Positions 1 to 6,895 of a stretch of DNA of 23,164 bases are shown here, piece after piece. The notes under the pieces are model-generated. The model was not told the DNA's origin. It made no database searches and worked only from the letters and a program-made list of their open reading frames with translations. How positions within the stretch are numbered: position 1 is the stretch's first letter; every line of letters begins with the position of its first letter. Source of the DNA: JAWLBW01 sp041687475 (GTDB lineage: Bacteria > J088 > JAWLBW01). The position numbers and the translations under genes are program-made. The DNA lies in assembly GCA_041687475.1 (NCBI GenBank), contig JAWLBW010000031.1:1-23164 (forward strand), given 5' to 3'.

Positions 1-335
1 TTACGGGCGAGCTTTCGGTCGGTTTCGTCGAAGGCTACGATGTCGTCGACGTCAACGGCGACAATCGTGACGATCTGTGCGTACGTCTGCGGTACGCGGG
101 GCCTGAGCGGGTGCTCGACTTTCTGGTGAAAACGGTGGATGACGGCCGTGTGACCGATCTCTTCCAGCGAACCAGCATTTACAGCGGCAGCGCCACGGCA
201 ACCGCGGGTTACATCGTCATTCAGCAGCCCGTGCGCGACGACGACGACTTCGAGCGTCGTGAAATCTATGCCTGGGTCGAGGACAAGGGCCGCTTCGAGC
301 TCGTCCGGGAAATTCGCAGCCGAAGATCGGAATGA
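1..335 (+). CDS. C-terminal part of a protein with an FG-GAP-like calcium-binding motif (5' end outside window)
   Basis: An open frame runs in from the left edge (first full codon at base 3) and stops with TGA at 333-335. About 110 residues are visible. Residues 16-25 of the visible part read DVNGDNRDDL, the D-x-N-x-D-x-x-x-D pattern of calcium-binding loops in FG-GAP/VCBS-type beta-propeller repeats. The remainder is mixed charged and hydrophobic sequence with no further motif I recognise. The 3' end overlaps the next gene by four bases (ATGA), so the two are probably co-transcribed and translationally coupled. The full domain layout and any signal peptide lie upstream of the window. An internal Met at 111 is possible as a start, but the motif lies before it, so I treat the frame as a continuation. 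Confidence 0.7.
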   Translation, partial: TGELSVGFVEGYDVVDVNGDNRDDLCVRLRYAGPERVLDFLVKTVDDGRVTDLFQRTSIYSGSATATAGYIVIQQPVRDDDDFERREIYAWVEDKGRFELVREIRSRRSE

Positions 336-826
336 CGGATATCGAGACGCTTTTTCGCGAGGCCCGCGACTTTCTCGAGAATGCCCCGGCGGCAAGGCTG
401 GCGGCAAAGCCCCTTTGGCGGGGGGCCGTGGTGGCGTTACGGGTCGACGGCTTCGCCGACGAGTTTCACGTCATCAAGGTCGACGAGGGGTTTGCCCTGC
501 GTCGCGGCGCCGTCGCACAGCCCGACTGGACGGCTACGGTCATGCCCCGTACCCTGTTGGCCCTGCGCGACATGCGCGAATATGAGATCGGCGATCTGGG
601 CGTCGAAATTTTCAAGCGCATGGCCGCCGCCATACTCGAGCCCCAGGCCGACGATCAGATCAAAGTTCGCCTGAACCGGGGGTTTCTGGGCATCGCGCGC
701 CGGGGATACTTCGGCATTCTACCCCTCGGTGGCCCCAAGGTTGCGCGTTACCTGGCGGCGCACGGCCTGAAGAGCGTTTCCGGAATACGCAATGTCTTCA
801 AAGCGCTGCGGGGAAGCGACGACTGA
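332..826 (+). CDS. SCP2-like (sterol-carrier-type) domain protein
   Basis: The protein has 164 residues. A short helical N-terminus (1-30) is followed by a region (about 40-110) resembling SCP2/sterol-carrier folds. It contains a strand-rich stretch, then a stretch at about 65-100 with the 'PRTLLALRDMREYEIGDLG' type of sequence, where SCP2 proteins typically read D-L-x-L-x-x-G. The C-terminal part (about 115-150) is rich in Gly, Arg and Pro and ends in two amphipathic segments. No signal peptide or membrane segment is visible. SCP2 domains generally bind lipids or other hydrophobic ligands; the ligand here is unknown. The start ATG overlaps the stop of the preceding gene (ATGA). Assignment rests on pattern similarity only, so the family call is moderate while coding status is firm. 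Confidence 0.6.
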   Translation: MTDIETLFREARDFLENAPAARLAAKPLWRGAVVALRVDGFADEFHVIKVDEGFALRRGAVAQPDWTATVMPRTLLALRDMREYEIGDLGVEIFKRMAAAILEPQADDQIKVRLNRGFLGIARRGYFGILPLGGPKVARYLAAHGLKSVSGIRNVFKALRGSDD

Positions 827-1194
827 GCCCTACGCAGGGAGGCGCCAGGTTGGGGGGCTTCTGCCGTCCGGTTGGAACTGCCGACTGTGCTCGGCTGTTC
901 TCCATCCGGCTTCCTTTCCCAATAATTTTCAATGGCGTAACCAATCGTCGCTCGTCGCCTTCTTCTGGTGGAACTGATGCGGCAGGCTTCTCTCTACCGC
1001 GCGTACCGTTGTTCCGCGGGGGCGCTGCTCCGCGGAAAACGAGACCGAAGCCGGAGTGACGGGGGGGGGGTCATTTTCGGTCGTGCCGGGTTTGCCTGTG
1101 GGCATGGCGAGGGTATCCCGCGCGTAACCCGACGTCACAGACGGGCCCTGAGGGGCCTTACTCGGCAATTTCGTGCCCGGTTCGAGAAAAGGCC

Positions 1195-1219
1195 AATAAT
1201 GAACGGGTCATTCATTATT
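1195..1219. promoter_or_regulatory. Operator-like palindrome, copy 1
   Basis: AATAATGAA and TTCATTATT form perfect 9-base arms around the 7-base centre CGGGTCA. The core TGAACGGGTCATTCATT recurs, with one base changed, at the second copy 75 bases downstream. AT-rich palindromes of this TGAAT-n5-ATTCA type are typical of TetR/AcrR-family operators, but no regulator gene is present in the window. Confidence 0.5.
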
Positions 1220-1269
1220 CACGGCGAAATATGGCGCCCGTACCGTACCGAGGGCCGTATTCGCCCTAC

Positions 1270-1294
1270 AAAAGTGAATGGGTCATTCATTTTT
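1270..1294. promoter_or_regulatory. Operator-like palindrome, copy 2
   Basis: AAAAGTGAAT and ATTCATTTTT pair with one mismatch around GGGTC. The core TGAATGGGTCATTCATT matches copy 1 except for one base. Centre-to-centre spacing from copy 1 is 75 bases, close to seven helical turns, which would place bound dimers on the same DNA face. Confidence 0.5.
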
Positions 1295-1525
1295 GCCGGT
1301 TTCCGAAACCTCCCCGGTAATAGCGGGAATGAAGGCCGTAAACGGCCCCAGGCGCCTTCCGGCAAGGCAAGACAAGGGGAAGGGCAGCCCTTCGGCGGCG
1401 GAAAAACAAGGAAAAGAGGCCCCCGGTCGCCCTCGTTCCGGCAGCCAGAAACGGGGTATGGACACTCCTCCGGTTCTCCGTTACCCAGGGAAACCGAAGC
1501 AAAAAGGCATGGACGCCGGAACCGG

Positions 1526-2824
1526 CTACCCGGCCCGCTTCCACATGGCGGCGAAAAAAGCGTCGGTGCCATGCACGTCGGGCCGGCTCTGGTAGAACCC
1601 TTCGGGCGTGAGGAAGGGATGGCCGTCGCTTGAAACCCGCTCGAACCCGGGATGTTCGGCTTCGAAGGCCAGTGCCACCTCTTCGTTTTCCGGCCGCCAG
1701 AGCGTGCATGTCACGTACAGCAGGTGACCGCCGTGGGCGGTCTGCCGGGCGGCCTGGCGAAGAATGCGCAATTGCAGATCGGGCAGGGTGGGGTCGGGCG
1801 GCTCGCGCCACTTGCGGTCGGGGTTTCGCCGCAGCGTGCCGAGCGAACTGCACGGCGCATCGACCAGAACGGAGGGAAACGTACGCCCGTTCAGCACCGG
1901 CTGGGCGGCATCGGCCTCGACGAGGGGCACGCGCTCGGCCAACCCGAGTCGATTTCGCAGCGATTGCATGTCGTTCAGCCGGCGCGCGCTGGCGTCAACC
2001 GCGAAAACCCGGGCGTCGGAATTGCGGTCGGCCAGCACGAAGCTCTTGCCGCCGGGGGCGGCGCACAGATCGAGGTGCTCGTCGGCGGGTGGAAGAAGGG
2101 CGGCCATGACCTGCGCCGCCTCGTCCTGCAGCACCCAGTCGCCCGATAGAATGCCGGGCCACTGCTGCGAATCGCCTCCGCCATATGCAAGCAGGCACTG
2201 CTCGGCGAAACGGCAGGGCTCGACGCGGGCGCCCCGTTCCTCGAGTGCTTCCCGTGCGCTGTCGTGGCTTCCCCGGCGAATGCGAAGGGCGTGTTCGGGT
2301 GGAAGCTGATTGGCAGCCAGCATGGCTTCGGTCGCCTCTTCCCCCAGATCTTCGAGCCAGCGTCGCACGAGCCACTCGGGGTGAGCGTAGCGCAGGGCGA
2401 GGGCAGGGGCATCCTTCCCCATGGGCCATGCAGGCTCGCCTTCCCGTTGAACGGCGCGCAGAACAGCGTTGACCATGCCGGCCGCATGCGGAAGTCCGCC
2501 CTTGCGCACCTGTTCGACCGCCGCATGTACGGCGGCGCGGGCCGGCACGCGATCGAGAAAGCGCAATTGATACAGGCCGATACGCAGAACCTGGCGCACC
2601 CGTGCGTCGGTTTTTCCCTTGAGACGCGGCGCAAGTTCGGCGTCGAGACGAGACCGCCACCGTTGCACCCCGTAGGCGATTTCGGTGGCGAGCGCACGAT
2701 CGCGTGTATCGCCGAGCGCGTTCACGGCGTGTCGCACGGCAAGCTCGAGGTGCCGCCCGTTATCGGTTTCTTCCAGCGCGGCCAGGGCGGCGCTGCGCGC
2801 ATCGACTACCTTTACCGGGCGCAC
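1526..2824 (-). CDS. rsmB: 16S rRNA (cytosine-967 C5) methyltransferase RsmB (Sun/Fmu)
   Basis: The protein has 432 residues, the usual RsmB length. It transfers a methyl group from SAM to C967 of 16S rRNA in the cytoplasm. Residues 8-130 form the NusB-like RNA-binding domain. The C-terminal Rossmann methyltransferase domain carries the SAM motif LDLCAAPGGK at 251-260. Motif IV, VDAPCSS, has the cysteine at 325, and motif VI, YVTCTLWRPENE, has the catalytic-type cysteine at 373. The start is a GTG at 2824-2822 (valine codon read as Met) with a weak AAAGG upstream. It lies downstream of fmt on the same strand, the classic fmt-rsmB order, but the two are separated by about 280 bases that hold heptamer repeat arrays. 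No def gene is seen in the window. Confidence 0.95.
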   Translation of the reverse strand: MRPVKVVDARSAALAALEETDNGRHLELAVRHAVNALGDTRDRALATEIAYGVQRWRSRLDAELAPRLKGKTDARVRQVLRIGLYQLRFLDRVPARAAVHAAVEQVRKGGLPHAAGMVNAVLRAVQREGEPAWPMGKDAPALALRYAHPEWLVRRWLEDLGEEATEAMLAANQLPPEHALRIRRGSHDSAREALEERGARVEPCRFAEQCLLAYGGGDSQQWPGILSGDWVLQDEAAQVMAALLPPADEHLDLCAAPGGKSFVLADRNSDARVFAVDASARRLNDMQSLRNRLGLAERVPLVEADAAQPVLNGRTFPSVLVDAPCSSLGTLRRNPDRKWREPPDPTLPDLQLRILRQAARQTAHGGHLLYVTCTLWRPENEEVALAFEAEHPGFERVSSDGHPFLTPEGFYQSRPDVHGTDAFFAAMWKRAG

Positions 2825-2835
2825 GGGGTGCCTTT

Positions 2836-2863
2836 GATCGCAGATCCTGGATCGCAGATCGCA
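2836..2863. repeat. Heptamer array A: four GATCSCA-type units
   Basis: Four consecutive 7-base units read GATCGCA, GATCCTG, GATCGCA, GATCGCA, followed by AATGAGGTG. The surrounding 42-base block (2831-2872) is repeated at 2888-2929 with two base changes. It lies between the fmt stop and the rsmB GTG start. Confidence 0.85.
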
Positions 2864-2892
2864 AATGAGGTGAACACGGTGACGGGACCTTT

Positions 2893-2920
2893 GATCGCAG
2901 ATCCCAGATCGCAGATCGCA
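2893..2920. repeat. Heptamer array B: four GATCSCA units, direct copy of A
   Basis: Units read GATCGCA, GATCCCA, GATCGCA, GATCGCA, followed by AATGAGGTG, 57 bases after array A. Three consecutive units (21 bases) are perfectly complementary to array C, so a minus-strand transcript could fold into a long hairpin. Confidence 0.85.
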
Positions 2921-3076
2921 AATGAGGTGTACGCCGTGGCGGAGTTCTTGCGGACGGCGACTCCCGGCTCGCGGAAGGCAGCTTCCTCAGACCGGTGCCT
3001 TGCGGAAAGCACCGAAGTCATGGTGGGGCTGCATTCAATGAACGTGAAAAGGACCTCCGACCGTAAGGCCGTCCTC

Positions 3077-3104
3077 TGGGATCTGCGATCTGCGATCTGG
3101 GATC
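3077..3104. repeat. Heptamer array C: four units in inverted orientation
   Basis: On the minus strand the units read GATCCCA, GATCGCA, GATCGCA, GATCCCA. The array begins immediately after the fmt TGA stop (3105-3107), and its first units are in line to pair with array B. It has the same unit number (four) as arrays A and B. Confidence 0.85.
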
Positions 3105-4052
3105 TCATACCAGCCTCTGTCCTGGTTCGGCGCGGGCGCCGCGGAAGAAGTCGCCGGCCGACATACGTTTCTTGCCGGCGGGTTGCACGGCAACAATGCG
3201 CAGTGTGCCTTCGCTCGTGGCTACCTCGGCCATCTCACCACGTACGGACAGGAGCTCGCCGGGTTCCCCTTTTTCCCCGGCAGCTTCGCCGAGGGAGGAA
3301 GCCAGAACCTTCAGGTACTTGCCGTCGAATTCGGTATAGGCGCCGGGCCAGGGCGAGAGACCGCGAATGCGGTTGTGTATGGTCAGGGCAGACTCCTTCC
3401 ACTCGATTGCGCCGAAGTCCTTCTTCAACAGCGGCGCGTAGGTTGCGCCTTCCTCGGGTTGGGGCGTGGGCTTGACGCTGCCGTCGGCCAGACCTCGCAG
3501 GGTTTCGATGAGCACGCTTCCCCCCAGGGTTGCCAGCCGGTCGTGCAGTGACTGTGCGTTTTCGTCGGGGCCGATGGGCAGGGCGCGCTTGACGAGCATG
3601 GGGCCGGTATCGAGACCTTCGTCCATGAGCATGGTGGTCACGCCGGTTTCGGTGTCGCCGTTCACGATGCACCACTGAATGGGCGAAGCGCCGCGCCAGC
3701 GCGGAAGCAGCGAGGCGTGAACGTTGATGCAACCACCCTTGGGCACGGCGAGAATGTTCGGAGGAAGGATGCGTCCGTACGCCACCACGACCGCATAGGC
3801 CGGGTTCTGTTGGCGCAGCCAGGCTTCGAATTCGGGGGTACGAACCTTCTCGGGTTGGTGCACCGGAATGCCATGCGCTTCGGCCAGTTCCTTTACGGGG
3901 GGTTTGGCCATGGCCTGGCCGCGACCGCGGGGGCGGTCGGGCTGGGTTACCACGGCCGTTACCGGTACGCCGGCGTCAAGCAGGGCTTTGAGGGACGCGG
4001 CCGCAAAATCGGGCGTACCCATGAACACAATCGGGTCTTTGAAAGCGAACAT
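3105..4052 (-). CDS. fmt: Methionyl-tRNA formyltransferase
   Basis: The protein has 315 residues, as expected for Fmt. It transfers a formyl group from 10-formyl-THF to Met-tRNA(fMet) in the cytoplasm. The N-terminal formyltransferase domain starts with VFMGTPDF (9-16). The active site is visible as N110, H112 in NVHASLLPRWRG, and D148 in DEGLDTGPM, equivalent to Asn106/His108/Asp144 of E. coli. The C-terminal OB-fold domain (about 215-305) ends with a PAGKKRM segment typical of the family. The ATG at 4052 is preceded directly by AAAGG, with almost no spacing; the next in-frame Met (residue 11) would remove the first beta-strand, so I keep 4052. The gene is followed by heptamer arrays and rsmB on the same strand. 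Confidence 0.96.
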   Translation of the reverse strand: MFAFKDPIVFMGTPDFAAASLKALLDAGVPVTAVVTQPDRPRGRGQAMAKPPVKELAEAHGIPVHQPEKVRTPEFEAWLRQQNPAYAVVVAYGRILPPNILAVPKGGCINVHASLLPRWRGASPIQWCIVNGDTETGVTTMLMDEGLDTGPMLVKRALPIGPDENAQSLHDRLATLGGSVLIETLRGLADGSVKPTPQPEEGATYAPLLKKDFGAIEWKESALTIHNRIRGLSPWPGAYTEFDGKYLKVLASSLGEAAGEKGEPGELLSVRGEMAEVATSEGTLRIVAVQPAGKKRMSAGDFFRGARAEPGQRLV

Positions 4053-4150
4053 CCTTTCATTCTAACGCCCCGAGGGGCATTCGGGCAGGCTGAAGGCAGC
4101 GCAGTAGCCGTAAAGTGGGTCGGCGAGCCTGTGGCAAGGCGAATATCCCG

Positions 4151-5461
4151 TCAGCCTTGCGTACGAAAGACGCTCGCTTCGGGAGCGGCATCCTGGGGGC
4201 CGGGCGACTTTCGAGAACGCTGCAGGAATGCGTGGCGCATCACGAGAAGAAGCGCCGGCAGATACAGGGCGGTGCGCATCGGAATACCGAAACGATCGAT
4301 TTCCTGGTCCATCAGCGGAACCTGGCGGTACATGGTAACCGCAGCGATGCCGATAAGCAGGGCGCTCCACACTCTTGCATGCGGAAAGTCACGCGACGGC
4401 AAGACCTCGGCGGCCGCCCACAGGGCAAGGAAGGTGGCCAGGTGGGGAAACGACCACAGGCGTGAGACATCCCACGCGATGATATGCAGGCTCAATGGTA
4501 GCAGGCAAACGAAAGTGAGCAGGGCTGCATATAGACGTCCGGCCTTGAAAGTGGGCACGGCAACTAAGGCCAGAACACCGGCAATCACAGGCACGTTCAG
4601 AAGCACGAATATACGGCTGGTGATGCGGGGCAGAAAAAGGGGCAACTGCGAATCGAGGTACTGGCCGAAGGAAACGGTGAAACTGTTGGCTATGCTCTTG
4701 TTCTTGGACGGGATGAATCCCGATTCTCGCAATGCCTTAAGTACCTGCGCCCACAGGGACTCGGCGTCTACCCATAGCGTTTGGTAGAGAAAAAGAAAAC
4801 CGAAAGCCGCCAGGGGAAGGGCGAAAGGCATGCATGTGCGCAAGAGTCGCCTGAAGTCGAGCGGTCCGTTGCGGCTCTCCTTGAGCAACACGAGGAAGAA
4901 GATCGAGGGAAGGCCCAGTACGAAAATATTCTCGTGAACGAACACGCTTACGGCAAGTACCAGGGAAGCCCACCAGACACGGCCCCGCAATGCGAGCAGC
5001 CCGGCCGTGAAGGTGAGAAGGGCCAGCAGGTTGTCGAAGTAGCCTATCAGATGTCCCGTAAGCACCATGTAGGGCGATACGGCAAACAGAAACAGGGCCG
5101 AAGCAACGGTACGGTTGTACCCCGAGCTTCTCAGTATGCGAACGACGATATAGGCCAGGGCTGCCCAGAAGAGAAGAAAAGCCGCCACGGAAACAATGCG
5201 TATGGTCGTTTCCGGAGCCAAGTCGAGGAAGGGAGAGATCAGGAAGCCGGGCAGTCCGCGTTTGACGAAGCCGAAGCCGTACCCGATGAGCCAGTGTCCC
5301 TCTGATCAGTCGTTGGGCCATCGCACGGTGCGTGCCGCGCTTATGGCCATGGCCCAGAGAATGGCCGAGGCAAGGATGATGCGCTCGGTTTTTGGCTGGA
5401 AAGTAAACACAGTAAAGAATCTCGGGTGTTTGAGCGAAGCTGCCGCAGGCTGGAAATACAT
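4151..5461 (-). pseudogene. Polytopic inner-membrane protein interrupted by an in-frame TGA
   Basis: From the ATG at 5461 the frame is coherent for 51 codons, ending TVRWPND. It meets TGA at 5306-5308 (codon 52) and then continues in the same frame to 4151. The segment after the stop, SEGHWLIGYGFGFVKRGLPG, is a recognisable conserved-looking motif of multi-span membrane proteins. It is followed by about ten hydrophobic segments and a charged C-terminus. Without the stop the product would be 436 residues. The only start after the stop that I can see is a TTG at 5221, which would drop the GYGFGFVKRGLPG motif. The stop could be a CGA-to-TGA transition, a sequence error, or a readthrough site. 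The family looks like uncharacterised polytopic membrane proteins of glycosyltransferase-C appearance, but I cannot name a function. Confidence 0.6.
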
Positions 5462-5530
5462 TCTAGCTGTGCCCGCCTGGCCTGTCGAGCGATATCGCTG
5501 CGGGGTTGTGGTGAAATGGGCGGAAAACGG

Positions 5531-5560
5531 TGGACGTTTCCGGAGCGTCTGGCATATGAT
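5531..5560 (+). promoter_or_regulatory. Candidate sigma70-type promoter for the methyltransferase gene
   Basis: TGGACG (5531-5536) and TATGAT (5555-5560) are separated by 18 bases. The predicted start is about 34 bases before the ATG at 5601. The -10 matches the consensus at five of six positions and the -35 at four of six. Confidence 0.4.
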
Positions 5561-5600
5561 TGTTACGAACCCACGCGCCCGGGCGGCAGGAGAGTAGCTG

Positions 5601-6434
5601 ATGAGTGAATCGAGGTTGAAGTTGAATCCGGATTATCTTCTCGGTCATGCCCGGTCGGAGCTCGAACGGCTCATTGAGCAGGCACGCTTTTACGGCGACC
5701 TGACGGCGCAGGTGTTTCAACTGGCGGGTATTGCCGAAGGCATGCGCGTGCTCGATATCGGCTGTGGCGCGGGTGATGTGTCCTTCCTTGCGGCGAGTAT
5801 GGTTGGCCCCTCGGGCACGGTTATCGGGGTCGACGGTTCCCAAAAGGCGGTGACGACCGCCCGCAGTCGTGCCGAAGCCGCAGGGTTATCCAACGTGCGC
5901 TTTCAGGTCGGACACATCGACGAACTGGTGCTCGACGAGCCGGTCGACGCGCTGGTGGGTCGCTTCGTGCTCATGTACGCCCCCGACCCCGCGGCCACTC
6001 TGCGCAATCTATTACGCTCGGTCAGGTCGGGCGGCATTGTCGCCCTGCAGGAAATGGACGGCAGCGGAAGCAAGTCGAAACCGCATCTCGACGTATACAC
6101 GCAGACCGGCCGTCGTATCGGGCTGGCGTTCAAGCAGAGCGGGGTAAGCCTCACATTGGGACTGCGCTTTCCCCGGCTGTTCCGTGACGCGGGGCTGCCC
6201 GAGCCGCAAATGTTGCAGATGGCCCGCGTCGAAACCGGCGCCGACTCGCCCGCCTACAACTATATGGTTGAAATGAGCCGCACGCTGCTTCCGGCCATGG
6301 AGCGGCTGGGTATTGCCACGGCCGAAGATGTCGCGCTCGATACGCTGGCCGAGCGAATGCGCGCCGAAGTGGTCGAGAAGAACGCCGTGATGGTGCTTCC
6401 GCCCTTGATCGGGGCGTGGGCGAGGACGCCGTGA
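5601..6434 (+). CDS. Class I SAM-dependent methyltransferase (UbiE/COQ5-like)
   Basis: The protein has 277 residues. SAM-binding motif I is VLDIGCGAGD at 50-59, and the acidic residue ending strand beta-2 is in VIGVDGS (D78). A motif-IV-like segment, VDALVGRFVLMYAPDP, lies at about 115-130, and a post-IV 'SGGIVALQEMD' strand follows. The C-terminal third lacks a recognised domain and probably forms the substrate cap. The start ATG has a good AGGAG at 5588-5592. It is divergent from the interrupted membrane-protein gene and convergent with the antitoxin gene, so it is probably a single-gene unit. The substrate cannot be deduced; small-molecule methylation is the usual role of this architecture. 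Confidence 0.85.
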   Translation: MSESRLKLNPDYLLGHARSELERLIEQARFYGDLTAQVFQLAGIAEGMRVLDIGCGAGDVSFLAASMVGPSGTVIGVDGSQKAVTTARSRAEAAGLSNVRFQVGHIDELVLDEPVDALVGRFVLMYAPDPAATLRNLLRSVRSGGIVALQEMDGSGSKSKPHLDVYTQTGRRIGLAFKQSGVSLTLGLRFPRLFRDAGLPEPQMLQMARVETGADSPAYNYMVEMSRTLLPAMERLGIATAEDVALDTLAERMRAEVVEKNAVMVLPPLIGAWARTP

Positions 6435-6558
6435 TTCTATCCGAAGCTGTCGGCTTCCCTGCCGTTCGCACATGACGCGGGGGCAGCGCGCCACCAGGCG
6501 ACGCACGGGTGGTCAGTGTAGTACCACCCAGTAGCCTGGACCTTACCGAGCAGAAGCT

Positions 6559-6804
6559 TCAAGCGTCGCCTTCAAAAAGCTTTGCTACAACTTCCCGACC
6601 CATGGAATCAGAGTCGTCTGGAACCTGGATCTCACCGGCAAGAAAACCGAGACGCCGGATTTCACGCTTTTCAGGCGCATCCAAAGAGACCACTTTCACA
6701 AGAGGTCGCCCCGCTTTGGCGATGACGAAAGATTCGCCCCTGGCCGCTTCTTCAACCAGCCGTGACAGGTGGGTCTTGGCCTCGTGGATGTTGATTTGCT
6801 TCAT
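6559..6804 (-). CDS. Phd/YefM-type antitoxin, apparently without a partner toxin
   Basis: The protein has 81 residues from the ATG at 6804; a GTG three codons upstream (6813) is also possible. The N-terminal part, MKQINIHEAKTHLSRLVEEA, is the classic Phd/YefM DNA-binding and dimerisation sequence, followed by 'GESFVIAKAGRPLVKVVSL'. The C-terminal tail, with LGFLAGEIQVPDDSD, is the part that normally wraps the toxin. In this subfamily a VapC/PIN toxin usually starts at or overlapping the antitoxin stop. Here the overlapping TTG at 6560-6562 opens MKLLL, the normal first residues of such toxins, but the frame then loses all similarity. Antitoxins of this kind repress their own promoter. It is convergent with the methyltransferase gene. 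Confidence 0.85.
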   Translation of the reverse strand: MKQINIHEAKTHLSRLVEEAARGESFVIAKAGRPLVKVVSLDAPEKREIRRLGFLAGEIQVPDDSDSMGREVVAKLFEGDA

Positions 6805-6895
6805 GGTGGACACTGAACTAACTCTGCTTAGCTTAGCGGAAAGCCTGACTCGTTGCCGGAAAAGGCGTTCGAACAGGCCTCGGATACCCTTTCTC

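Larger units (their letters stand above)
827..1525. other. Gene-free stretch of about 700 bases with operator-like palindromes and a G10 run
   Basis: No frame here shows a recognisable domain or a convincing ribosome-binding site. The open frames that cross it are Arg/Pro/Gly-rich and antisense or out of frame to rsmB. The stretch contains a run of ten G at 1061-1070 and two near-identical palindromes at 1195-1219 and 1270-1294. Between the palindromes lies a further imperfect inverted repeat, GGCG...CGCC, at about 1223-1238. It separates the plus-strand SCP2-like gene from the 3' end of minus-strand rsmB, so it is downstream of both neighbours. That is an unusual place for operators unless an unannotated RNA or small gene starts here. 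Confidence 0.5.

Noticed and set aside
1150..1195. tRNA-like GGTTCGAG sequence near 1179-1186
   Set aside because: No acceptor stem, anticodon arm or CCA-proximal pairing can be built around it.
2836..3104. CRISPR array
   Set aside because: The repeats are 7-base units in three short blocks, without regular repeat-spacer alternation, and no cas genes are present.
2812..3108. 98-residue minus-strand frame between fmt and rsmB
   Set aside because: Most of its repeated sequence is the heptamer arrays read as protein (RSQIAD-like), so it is a by-product of the repeats.
2264..3475. 403-residue open frame on the plus strand across rsmB and fmt
   Set aside because: It is antisense to rsmB, crosses the heptamer arrays and fmt, and shows no domain. 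High GC produces such long shadows.
4067..4078. Terminator after the membrane-protein gene (GCCCC-GA-GGGGC)
   Set aside because: The loop is only two bases, the stem is five base pairs and no T-run follows; too weak to call.
5306..5308. Selenocysteine codon in the membrane-protein gene
   Set aside because: The surrounding sequence is not a known selenoprotein family, I see no clear SECIS-like hairpin immediately after it, and a nonsense change explains it more simply.
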